A DNA stretch of 10,183 bases from Pseudomonadota bacterium (GTDB lineage: Bacteria; Pseudomonadota; Alphaproteobacteria; Rhizobiales; Devosiaceae): positions 1-10,183 of the forward strand of contig JAEZHZ010000082.1 in the NCBI GenBank assembly GCA_023436745.1, read 5' to 3'. Both the position numbers and the translations under genes were made by a program. The notes under the pieces were generated by a model that made no database searches, was not told where the DNA came from, and worked only from the letters and a program-made list of their open reading frames with translations. How positions within the stretch are numbered: the first letter of the stretch is position 1; each line of letters starts with the position of its first letter. Of this stretch, positions 1 through 5,876 are shown piece by piece.

Positions 1-1
1 G

Positions 2-637
2 GGCAAAGCTCTCCGATGTGAGCGCCCGGCTGCCCGGCAACAGAGTGACGGCAAAGGTGGCGCGCCGGCGGCCGGCTGCGTCGTAATCACCATGCGGGAT
101 GGTATCCATCATCACGTTGCCGGCGCAGCGCGCGTCGACGCCGTCCGCCGCGAGCATTTGCGCCAGGTTAGGAGAACAGCAAAAGACCGTACCACAAGCC
201 TTCCTGATCGCCCGGCGCTCGAGGCCGGAATAGAGCCGTGCCGCTCCGGTCTTGTAGACGTCGATATAGAAGATATTGCGGTGCCCGGTTGCGAGGCATG
301 CCAGCACGCCCACCATGTCGCCGACCACGATGACCTTGTCGTACTTGCCGCGAACGCGGTGCAGGAAGCGTAACGCAGGAGGAATGGTGCCGAGCCCGCC
401 GGAGGCGATATCCCGCCGGAGGGAGCCCTTCACATTGCGCCAGCCCTCGGAGGCGAGCGATGCGCGGGGGCCGACGATGCGGCAGACACTGGCATAGGCG
501 TTGCCCGACCCGATCATGGGGTAGGCTTCCACGATCACGTCGCTGGAGAGCCGTGCCGCGATCTCTGCGGCTATCGCATCTTCACCGTGACCATTGGAAA
601 TAACCAGAAAGCGCGGACGGACTGACGCTTCCGTCAC
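2..637 (-). CDS. Lipid-A-disaccharide synthase-related protein (LpxB-like glycosyltransferase), 3' end outside window
   Basis: My own translation of the minus strand from GTG at 637 stays open for 212 codons to the window edge. The N-terminus carries FLVISNGHGEDAIA (residues 10-23), typical of the LpxB-related family (TIGR03492 type) rather than true LpxB. GDMVGVLAC (106-114), GNVMMD (173-178) and LLPGSR (199-204) match the layout of the GT19/LpxB fold, where LLPGSR is a hallmark. By family it should use a nucleotide-sugar donor, but substrate and product are not established. The start is chosen because GGAG (645-648) lies 7 bases upstream and the GTG sits two bases after the DUF2093 stop, so the genes are probably co-translated. 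The missing part should hold the C-terminal half, including most of the donor-binding domain. A canonical LpxB is possible but less likely given the SNGHGED start. Confidence 0.85.
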   Translation of the reverse strand, partial: MTEASVRPRFLVISNGHGEDAIAAEIAARLSSDVIVEAYPMIGSGNAYASVCRIVGPRASLASEGWRNVKGSLRRDIASGGLGTIPPALRFLHRVRGKYDKVIVVGDMVGVLACLATGHRNIFYIDVYKTGAARLYSGLERRAIRKACGTVFCCSPNLAQMLAADGVDARCAGNVMMDTIPHGDYDAAGRRRATFAVTLLPGSRALTSESFA

Positions 638-639
638 AC

Positions 640-861
640 TCAGGCTCCCCGGCCGTATCGCTCAAAGGCGGTGTGTGCGGCCTCGGCGTCGGCGTAAGGC
701 TCCTGCCGGTCCACGCTCCAGTAGAAGAGTTCATCGAGCGGTATCGGCTTGCCGGTAATGGCGCACCTGACGAACGTGCCGGGCTTGAGCACGACATAGT
801 CGCCGTCCATGTAGCGGATGGTGGCCTCGGCGGGCGAGAAGCCCTTGTCAAAGATGTTCAT
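640..861 (-). CDS. DUF2093 domain protein
   Basis: A complete 73-residue protein beginning MNIFDKGFSPAEATIRYMDG. The core GTFVRCAITGKPIPLDELFYWSVDRQEPYADA (about residues 28-59) is the signature of DUF2093, a small alphaproteobacterial family of unknown function. There is no signal peptide or membrane segment, so it is probably cytosolic. Only one cysteine (in RCAITG) is present, so a classic zinc ribbon is not supported. The ATG at 861 is preceded by AAGGA at an 8-base spacing. It lies 45 bases after the xseA stop and its 3' end contains the ribosome-binding site of the LpxB-like gene, suggesting one transcript. From family knowledge, DUF2093 often lies next to xseA in this class. No biochemical role can be read from the sequence. 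Confidence 0.9.
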   Translation of the reverse strand: MNIFDKGFSPAEATIRYMDGDYVVLKPGTFVRCAITGKPIPLDELFYWSVDRQEPYADAEAAHTAFERYGRGA

Positions 862-906
862 GACGCCATTCCTTGTCGTCGTCGATATAGCGCTCGGCCG
901 CGTCGA

Positions 907-2517
907 TCAAAAGAGGCTTTCCTGTGTTCCACCGTCGCTGCGGGGCTTCCTCGGCCGAACGGCCGGGCTGCCCGAGACGGTGACGCCGACTTCGCCATCA
1001 TGGAACTCCACCGCCAGCTGTTCGCCGGGCGCGAGCCCCTCGCGGTGGTGAACCAGATTGCCGTCCATGTCCTTCACAACGGCGTAGCCGCGAGCAAGCA
1101 CGCTGCGATAGCTCAGGGTATCGAGCAGCTTGCCTGCCTGGGTGAGAGCAGCCTGCCGATCTGCAATGGCGCGATCCATCCCGCCCGCGAGACGCGCGGC
1201 GAGAGGGGCCAGTACGCTGCGCCCGTGGCGCAGCTCGGCGAGCAGGGCAGCGGGTGTCAGCTTGCCGGCGACGCCAAGGAACTGGCCTCGGCGCCGTTCG
1301 ACCAGGCGCATCACTTCTGGCGCAAGGCGCGTGGCGCAGGGGTCATATCTGAGACGGGCCTGCTCGACGCTCTTGCGAACACCCGCCTCCTTGCGCAGCG
1401 ACAGCGCCGCCAGTCGCTCCGCGAGTTCGGCGCGCCGGCGCTGCAGCATCTGCGGGACAAGGCGAGGTGCGACGCGGGAGAAGGCGACGTGCCGATCCTG
1501 CACGGAGTGCCTGAGACAGGCGAGCAGCGAGCTTGCGGCGTGGTCGAGGCGCTGGCGCTGGGCCGATACGAGGTCCTGCGGGCGCGGCAGGCCGGCTGAG
1601 GCAGCCCGCAGGCGGTCGCGGGCGCTGCCGGCAACCCGCCGGGCCCCGTTGCGCTGGCGGGCACCGAGATCGTCCACATAGCCCACCAGTTCGCTGCGGA
1701 CGGGCACCGCCGCCTCGGCAGCCGCAGTAGGCGTGGGCGCGCGCATGTCAGCGGCATAGTCGCACAGCGTGGTGTCGGTCTCGTGACCCACGGCGGAGAT
1801 GACAGGTATGCCGCTGGCAGCCACGGCCCGCACCAGGGCTTCGTCGTTGTAGCCCCACAGGTCCTCGATGGAGCCGCCGCCGCGTGCGACGATCAGCAGT
1901 TCGGGCCGCGGGATCGGACCCTCGGCAGCCATCGCGTTGAAACCTTCGAGCGCGGCCACGACTTCCGCGGCCGATGTTTCGCCCTGCACCCGGACCGGCC
2001 AGACCAGCACGTGGGTGGGGAAGCGATCCTCGAGACGATGCAGGATGTCGCGGATGACCGCGCCGGTGGGCGAGGTGATGACCCCGATCACTCGCGGCAG
2101 GTAGGGCAGGGGGCGTTTACGCTCACGGGCGAACAGCCCCTCGGCAGCGAGCTTCCTGCGGCGCTCCTCGAGCAGGGCCATCAGCGCGCCGGCACCGGCA
2201 GGCTGTATCTGCTCGATGACGATCTGGTACTTCGAGGACCGTGGGAAGGTGGTGAGCCTGCCCGTGGCAATGACCTCAAGACCTTCCTGGGGTTTGAAGC
2301 TCAGGCGCGCGAAGCTGGTCTTCCACACGACAGCATCGATGGAGGCGTTCTCGTCCTTGAGGGTGAAATAGGCGTGGCCGGAAGAGTGCTGGCCGCGATA
2401 GCCGGAGATCTCACCCCGCACCCTCACATAGCCGAACTCCTCCTCGACCGTGCGCCGGACCGCCTGCGATATCTCGCTGACGGTGTACTCGGCGGCGTTG
2501 GTGAGGACCTGGGACAT
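907..2517 (-). CDS. xseA: Exodeoxyribonuclease VII large subunit
   Basis: Large subunit of the single-strand-specific, bidirectional exonuclease VII, which with several XseB subunits degrades ssDNA to short oligonucleotides in repair. The 536-residue protein has an N-terminal OB fold (about residues 11-107, including VRVRGEISGYRGQHSSGHAYF). The catalytic domain follows with VIGVITSPTGAVIRDILHR (143-161), ARGGGSIEDLWGYNDE (211-226) and SAVGHETDTTLCDYAADMRA (241-260). A long Arg/Ala-rich helical region follows, then the C-terminal SYRSVLARGYAVV-type segment. The ATG at 2517 (MSQVLTN) is preferred because it begins just before the OB fold. A GTG at 2559 would add 14 poorly conserved residues, and neither start has a strong Shine-Dalgarno. 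xseB is not in the window. The gene lies 71 bases after the co-directional LysR gene and probably leads the DUF2093/LpxB-like unit. Confidence 0.95.
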   Translation of the reverse strand: MSQVLTNAAEYTVSEISQAVRRTVEEEFGYVRVRGEISGYRGQHSSGHAYFTLKDENASIDAVVWKTSFARLSFKPQEGLEVIATGRLTTFPRSSKYQIVIEQIQPAGAGALMALLEERRRKLAAEGLFARERKRPLPYLPRVIGVITSPTGAVIRDILHRLEDRFPTHVLVWPVRVQGETSAAEVVAALEGFNAMAAEGPIPRPELLIVARGGGSIEDLWGYNDEALVRAVAASGIPVISAVGHETDTTLCDYAADMRAPTPTAAAEAAVPVRSELVGYVDDLGARQRNGARRVAGSARDRLRAASAGLPRPQDLVSAQRQRLDHAASSLLACLRHSVQDRHVAFSRVAPRLVPQMLQRRRAELAERLAALSLRKEAGVRKSVEQARLRYDPCATRLAPEVMRLVERRRGQFLGVAGKLTPAALLAELRHGRSVLAPLAARLAGGMDRAIADRQAALTQAGKLLDTLSYRSVLARGYAVVKDMDGNLVHHREGLAPGEQLAVEFHDGEVGVTVSGSPAVRPRKPRSDGGTQESLF

Positions 2518-2528
2518 ACTGTTCTGGT

Positions 2529-2541
2529 GCGCCAATGGCGC
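2529..2541. repeat. Inverted repeat GCGCCA-A-TGGCGC before xseA
   Basis: A perfect 6-bp inverted repeat around a single central base, ending 12 bases upstream of the preferred xseA ATG. In RNA it would fold as a 5-bp stem with a 3-base loop and would occupy the position of the missing Shine-Dalgarno. It could be an operator or an initiation-region structure. In sequence this GC-rich a chance dyad is also likely. Confidence 0.3.
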
Positions 2542-2567
2542 CGCCGGGTCAAGCCGCACGGGGCAGG

Positions 2568-2586
2568 GGGGACCGCCTCCGTCCCC
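2568..2586 (-). other. GC hairpin just after the LysR stop codon
   Basis: GGGGAC (2568-2573) pairs with GTCCCC (2581-2586) around a 7-base loop, starting 3 bases after the LysR TAG in the minus direction. The stem is followed by Cs rather than a T-run, so it is not a standard intrinsic terminator. It may slow transcription or protect the 3' end, and LysR-xseA readthrough remains possible. Confidence 0.25.
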
Positions 2587-2588
2587 GA

Positions 2589-3482
2589 CTACTCGGCAGC
2601 TTCGGCCTGGCCGGCGGAGGCGACGTCGAGGTTGCCCATCGACTGCACGATGTGGTTGGCGAGCGCATCATAGATGCCGCCATAGGCGTGGCTTGCCCGC
2701 ATCAGCGCGATCTGCGCGTCACCCAGCCGGGGCAGGCCGTGCTCGTCGCTGATGACGCGCATGCCCGGCTGCAAGGCGCTCTCGGGCAGGAAGCCTACCG
2801 CGAGGTCCGACAGCACGGCGCTGGAGATGGCTGTGGCGTTCGAGGAGGTATAGGCGACGCGATAGTCCCGGCCCGTTCGATCGAGCGCCTGCATCGCATC
2901 CTTGCGCCAGATGCAGCACTGCGGACCGCAGGCGATCGCCAGGGGCTCGGTGGCAAGGGCGCGACCGCCGTGGGAGGCCACCCAGAACATGCGCTCCGTG
3001 CGGAAGAGCTCGCCATAGTTCTGTTCTGTGCCCTGGGTAAAGACGATGAGATCGTACCGGCCGGCGCGCATGCCCGAGAGCAATTGTTCGGAGGCCATGC
3101 AGGACACATCCACCGCGATGCGCGGATGCGTGCGCTGGAAACTGGAGAGGATCACGGGCAGCAATCGCACCGCATAGTCATCGGGGACACCGAAGCGGAT
3201 GGACCCCGAAAGATCGCCATCCGAGAAGTGGTCGATGATCTCGGCGTTCAGCCGAAGCATCTTGCGGGCGCGAGCATAAAGCGTGTCGCCGTGGGCGGTC
3301 AGCGATACGCTGCGGCCATCACGCGTGAACAGCGTGTAACCCAGGCGTTCTTCGAGCCGCTTGATCTGCATGGAGACGGCCGACTGGGTCTTGTTCACCC
3401 GCCTGGCGGCTTCGGTGAAACTGCCGCAGTCGGCGATGGCGCAGAAACTCTGCAACTGATCGAGGTCGAGCGGGGCGGACAT
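2589..3482 (-). CDS. LysR-type transcriptional regulator (LrhA-like branch)
   Basis: A 297-residue DNA-binding regulator of usual LysR length. The winged helix-turn-helix is at residues 5-63, with SFTEAARRVNKTQSAVSMQI (21-40) and KRLEERLG (41-48) forming the recognition and linker region. A periplasmic-binding-protein-like effector domain starts near GSIRFGVPDDYA (93-104). The segment QCCIWRKDAMQALDRTGRDYR (188-208), followed by a YTSS motif, resembles the LrhA/HexA/PecT branch as I recall it. The effector domain has four cysteines (128, 185, 189, 190), so redox sensing is conceivable but unproven. ATG at 3482 gives the standard LysR N-terminus; a GTG at 3506 would add eight residues. It is divergent from a DUF1127 gene, a common alphaproteobacterial pairing. 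The likely target is that gene plus itself, and the inducer is unknown. Confidence 0.93.
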   Translation of the reverse strand: MSAPLDLDQLQSFCAIADCGSFTEAARRVNKTQSAVSMQIKRLEERLGYTLFTRDGRSVSLTAHGDTLYARARKMLRLNAEIIDHFSDGDLSGSIRFGVPDDYAVRLLPVILSSFQRTHPRIAVDVSCMASEQLLSGMRAGRYDLIVFTQGTEQNYGELFRTERMFWVASHGGRALATEPLAIACGPQCCIWRKDAMQALDRTGRDYRVAYTSSNATAISSAVLSDLAVGFLPESALQPGMRVISDEHGLPRLGDAQIALMRASHAYGGIYDALANHIVQSMGNLDVASAGQAEAAE

Positions 3483-3519
3483 TTCTTCATCACCCGAATT
3501 GATCACGATGATGAAATCT

Positions 3520-3534
3520 ATTTGTTAGACGAAT
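3520..3534. promoter_or_regulatory. Candidate LysR operator (T-N11-A dyad)
   Basis: ATTTG-TTAGA-CGAAT is an imperfect inverted repeat (4 of 5 arm positions complementary) with T at 3521 and A at 3533 separated by 11 bases, the general LysR box form. It lies in the 153-base gap between the divergent LysR and DUF1127 starts, 38 bases upstream of the LysR ATG and about 100 bases before the DUF1127 ATG. It stands out as AT-rich in a GC-rich genome. Assignment is inferred from position and form only. Confidence 0.4.
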
Positions 3535-3635
3535 GGAAGTCCAGAGCCTAGTTCTACGGTCACCGGCGCCGACAACTGGCGCCTTTACCTGCCGGCGACC
3601 TCCCCTGCCGGTACAAGCACGATCCGGAGACTATC

Positions 3636-3893
3636 ATGGCTCTCTCGCTGTCTGGCGAGCGGTCAGTCGCGGCCGCCACGCCCCTGAACCCCATCGCCGC
3701 CTTCAAGCGCTGGATCAGCGGCCTTGCTGCGGACCGGCGTCGCCGGGCTGCCCTCCATTCCCTGCTGGAGCTTGACGATGCGCGTCTGCGTGACCTGGGC
3801 ATCGCCAGGGCCGATGTTTTCGAGGCATTGCGCACGGATCGCTGTGCCGGCCTGGTGCTGAGCACCGCCAGGGCGCGCAACGCGCGCGCCTGA
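3636..3893 (+). CDS. DUF1127 (YjiS-like) small protein
   Basis: An 85-residue basic protein. The C-terminal half contains LLELDDARLRDLGIARADVF (residues 43-62), the defining DUF1127 motif. Upstream is an amphipathic, arginine-rich stretch (FKRWISGLAADRRRRAAL, 23-40). GGAG (3626-3629) precedes the ATG at a spacing of 6. DUF1127 proteins are short Arg-rich proteins abundant in Alphaproteobacteria. Some are controlled by LysR regulators (VtlR in Brucella), and a few have been linked to RNA, phosphate or carbon metabolism, but no common biochemical activity is established. The divergent LysR gene is its most plausible regulator. A terminator 119 bases after the stop suggests a monocistronic transcript with a structured 3' UTR. 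Confidence 0.88.
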   Translation: MALSLSGERSVAAATPLNPIAAFKRWISGLAADRRRRAALHSLLELDDARLRDLGIARADVFEALRTDRCAGLVLSTARARNARA

Positions 3894-3903
3894 TGACGAG
3901 CTT

Positions 3904-3932
3904 GCGGCGCCGGCTGTGCTGGCCGGTGCCGC
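3904..3932 (+). other. Stable hairpin in the DUF1127 3' UTR
   Basis: GCGGCGCCGGC (3904-3914) pairs with GCCGGTGCCGC (3922-3932), giving 11 bp with one G-U pair and a 7-base loop, starting 10 bases after the DUF1127 stop. No T-run follows, so termination here is unlikely. With the terminator at 4012-4047 it frames a short structured 3' UTR. Confidence 0.5.
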
Positions 3933-4011
3933 TTCCCCATGGCGCGGACGCCGAGCGGACGCGTCATCCCTGGATCGGTTTTGCCGCCGGTCCCATTTCC
4001 TGACGACTCAA

Positions 4012-4047
4012 CCGGACCGTAGCCTGTGCTACGCGTCCGGCTTTTTT
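4012..4047 (+). terminator. Rho-independent terminator of the DUF1127 transcript
   Basis: CCGGACCGTAGC (4012-4023) pairs with GCTACGCGTCCGG (4028-4040): 12 bp with one bulged base and a CTGT tetraloop, followed by six Ts (4042-4047). On the other strand no T-run follows the stem, so it acts in the plus direction only. It is about 119 bases after the DUF1127 stop and converges on the ialB-like gene. Confidence 0.85.
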
Positions 4048-4083
4048 GTCAGGTGAGGCTTTCTGTCAGTTGAGAGTGGCGCC

Positions 4084-4100
4084 GGGAGGTTGTCCCTCCC
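4084..4100 (-). other. Short hairpin after the IalB-like gene
   Basis: GGGAGG (4084-4089) pairs with CCTCCC (4095-4100) around a 5-base loop, 5 bases beyond the IalB-like stop in the minus direction. It has no T-run. It may be a weak or Rho-assisted terminator or a 3' stabiliser for that gene. Confidence 0.3.
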
Positions 4101-4105
4101 CGCAC

Positions 4106-4618
4106 TCACGGCAGTTGCGCGAAGCCCTCGTCGAAGCCGTTGAGGGAGACCGGGATGCCGATCCCTTCCTCGGGCGTCTTGAACACCACGAAGATGGCTT
4201 CCTCGCCCTCGGAGAGAGTCTGGATCAGGCTGTCATCGAGGATCACCTCGGCAATGCAGCCATTGGGCAGGCAGCGCACGAAGGCAACGCGGCCCATGTC
4301 CTGACCGTCGACATTGAGGCCGAGCCCGTTGGGCAGCAGTACGCCCAGCGGCGCGAGCACCCGCAGCAGCCGCGCTTCGCGATCGGCCGTGCGCAGGACG
4401 ATCACCGACAGCCCCACATTGGGCTCGTCCTCTGCCATCACGTTCTGGATGATGGCGCATTGTTCGAAGCTGGCGCCGGGCGGGGTGTCGCAGCTCATCT
4501 GCCAGTCCCCGTACTCGCCACGCACGGTGCCTTGTGCAGAGGCGGGGATAACGAAGGTGGCCGCGAGCGCTGCGGCTAGGCCCAGTCGGGCCACGAGGCG
4601 GTTGAGGCTGAAGGTCAC
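4106..4618 (-). CDS. Invasion-associated locus B (IalB) family periplasmic protein
   Basis: A 170-residue exported protein. Residues 1-29 form a Sec signal peptide (Arg-containing start, Ala-rich core, likely cleavage after ASA at 26-28). The mature part has YGDWQMSCDTPPG (36-48), EQC (52-54), VRCLPNGC (114-121) and a FKTPEEGIGIPVSLNGF ending (147-162), the pattern of PF06776. Four cysteines (43, 54, 116, 121) probably make two disulfides. The family is named for a Bartonella factor linked to erythrocyte invasion, but it is widespread in free-living Alphaproteobacteria where its role is unknown; virulence should not be inferred. The GTG start is supported by AGGAG 10 bases upstream. The gene is divergent from the oxidase operon across 312 bases. 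Confidence 0.88.
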   Translation of the reverse strand: MTFSLNRLVARLGLAAALAATFVIPASAQGTVRGEYGDWQMSCDTPPGASFEQCAIIQNVMAEDEPNVGLSVIVLRTADREARLLRVLAPLGVLLPNGLGLNVDGQDMGRVAFVRCLPNGCIAEVILDDSLIQTLSEGEEAIFVVFKTPEEGIGIPVSLNGFDEGFAQLP

Positions 4619-4930
4619 TCTGTCACATCTCCTGCCGAATCGGGCCGGGGCGGGCTCGGTTCTGTGTCGGGCAGGCGGCCCGACGAGTCAACCAAACGCC
4701 TGTTCACCCGCGCATCTGGTGCAAGAACTGCGGCGGCGGTGAGGCGAAACCGGGGATCAATATGACGCATGCCGGCGCCCCATTGCCGCAATAGACTCGG
4801 CTGTTCCGATGTGGTTTAGGTGCCAAGAACGAGTTTATCGCTCCGAGGTTGAGTCGGGGCGGCGTTAGCTATGCCGCTGGTATCCCTCAATCCGGTGCGA
4901 TCGCACCACTGTATTCGATAGGGGGTTTCG
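4619..4930. other. Divergent intergenic region between the ialB-like gene and ctaC
   Basis: A 312-base stretch with no convincing gene. It should carry promoters in both directions. I saw no good sigma-70 pair on either strand and no complete FNR/FixK-type dyad, only isolated GATCAA and GTCAA half-sites. Visible structure is a 7-bp hairpin at 4666-4684 (GTCGGGC/GCCCGAC, loop AGGCG), a perfect palindrome at 4894-4907, and a G-rich Shine-Dalgarno (4921-4925) before ctaC. Confidence 0.6.
4894..4907. promoter_or_regulatory. Perfect 14-bp palindrome upstream of ctaC
   Basis: GGTGCGATCGCACC equals its own reverse complement. It ends 23 bases before the ctaC GTG and just upstream of the ribosome-binding site. 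It could be an operator controlling the oxidase operon or part of the leader. It has no loop bases, so a protein-binding site is more natural than an RNA hairpin. The binding factor is unknown. Confidence 0.4.
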
Positions 4931-5854
4931 GTGACCGGGCAGTTCTTCAAGACGATGGGAGCCGCAGCGGCAACCGCGCTGGCCATGGTGCCGGCACTGG
5001 CGTTCGGCCAGGAGGCGGGCCAGCAGGTCCCCGGATATGCCGAGCCAGGGCAGTATCACCTTCAGCCTTCCGTGACGCCGATCATGGACTCCATCGTGTC
5101 GTTCCACGACGGCATCCTGATGTGGAGCATCAGTCTGATCGTGGTGCTGGTGCTGGCGCTGCTGGTGTGGGTGGTCGTGCGCTACAACGCCAAGTCCAAC
5201 CCGAACCCCAATCCCTTCACCCACAACACGCTGGTCGAGATCGTCTGGACGGTCGCGCCGATCATCGTGCTGATCATCATCGCCATCCCGTCGTTCGGCG
5301 TGCTGGCTGACCAGATGACCATCCCGAACGGCGAGCGCAAGTATCTGGGCTCGAACATCTTCTCGTTCGGCGAAGTCGACGTGCCGGCGCCGGAACTGAC
5401 CGTCAAGGCCATCGGCCAGCAGTGGTACTGGGACTATGAATATGTCGACCAGGGCGTGACCGTGACCTCGATCATGCTCGGGGACGAAGAGCGCCTGGCC
5501 ACCAAGCCGGAGCAGCCGCGCCTGCTAGCCGTGGACAACGAGCTCGTGGTGCCGGTCGATACGACCGTGCGCCTGCAGGTCACCGCCGACCCGCTCGGCG
5601 TCATCCATGCCTTCGCCGTGCCGAGCTTCGGCGTGAAGGTCGACGCGGTGCCGGGTCGCCTCAACGAGACCTGGTTCAACTCGCGCGAGACCGGCATCTT
5701 CTACGGCCAGTGCTCCGAGCTTTGCGGCAAGGACCATGCGTTCATGCCGATCGCCGTCCGCGTGGTCACCAAGGAAGAATTCGCAGCCTTCATCGCGGCG
5801 GCAGAGGGCGCGGACTACGCGACCGCGGCCGCCACGCTGCCGGCTGTGCAGTAA
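4931..5854 (+). CDS. ctaC: Cytochrome c oxidase subunit II
   Basis: Subunit II of the aa3-type oxidase, which accepts electrons from cytochrome c at its CuA centre. It has 307 residues: a signal peptide (1-26, cleavage probably after AFG), two membrane helices (about 64-83 and 104-125), then a periplasmic cupredoxin domain. CuA ligands are all present: H226, C261, E263 (backbone), C265, H269 and M272 in CSELCGKDHAFM. The aromatic patch QQWYWDYEY (163-171) is the electron entry site. No cysteine in the signal region, so it is not a lipoprotein. No cytochrome c domain is fused at the C-terminus. The GTG start is supported by AGGGGG 5 bases upstream. First gene of the operon, 22 bases before ctaD. 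Confidence 0.97.
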   Translation: MTGQFFKTMGAAAATALAMVPALAFGQEAGQQVPGYAEPGQYHLQPSVTPIMDSIVSFHDGILMWSISLIVVLVLALLVWVVVRYNAKSNPNPNPFTHNTLVEIVWTVAPIIVLIIIAIPSFGVLADQMTIPNGERKYLGSNIFSFGEVDVPAPELTVKAIGQQWYWDYEYVDQGVTVTSIMLGDEERLATKPEQPRLLAVDNELVVPVDTTVRLQVTADPLGVIHAFAVPSFGVKVDAVPGRLNETWFNSRETGIFYGQCSELCGKDHAFMPIAVRVVTKEEFAAFIAAAEGADYATAAATLPAVQ

Positions 5855-5876
5855 GTTTTAGGGTCAGGGGACGATT

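Noticed and set aside
92..497. Plus-strand frames at 92-373 and 276-497
   Set aside because: They are shadows of the minus-strand LpxB-like gene, which is open across this whole region and carries GT19-type motifs.
673..3551. Long plus-strand frames at 673-1599, 1783-2673 and 2535-3551
   Set aside because: They lie opposite DUF2093, xseA and the LysR gene, which have clear family motifs. Their translations show no recognisable motif.
4808..4876. Possible sigma-70 promoter elements (TTGAGT at 4849, TATGCC at 4870, TTTATC at 4834)
   Set aside because: The spacings (15 bases or fewer) and matches are poor, so no pair is convincing enough to call.
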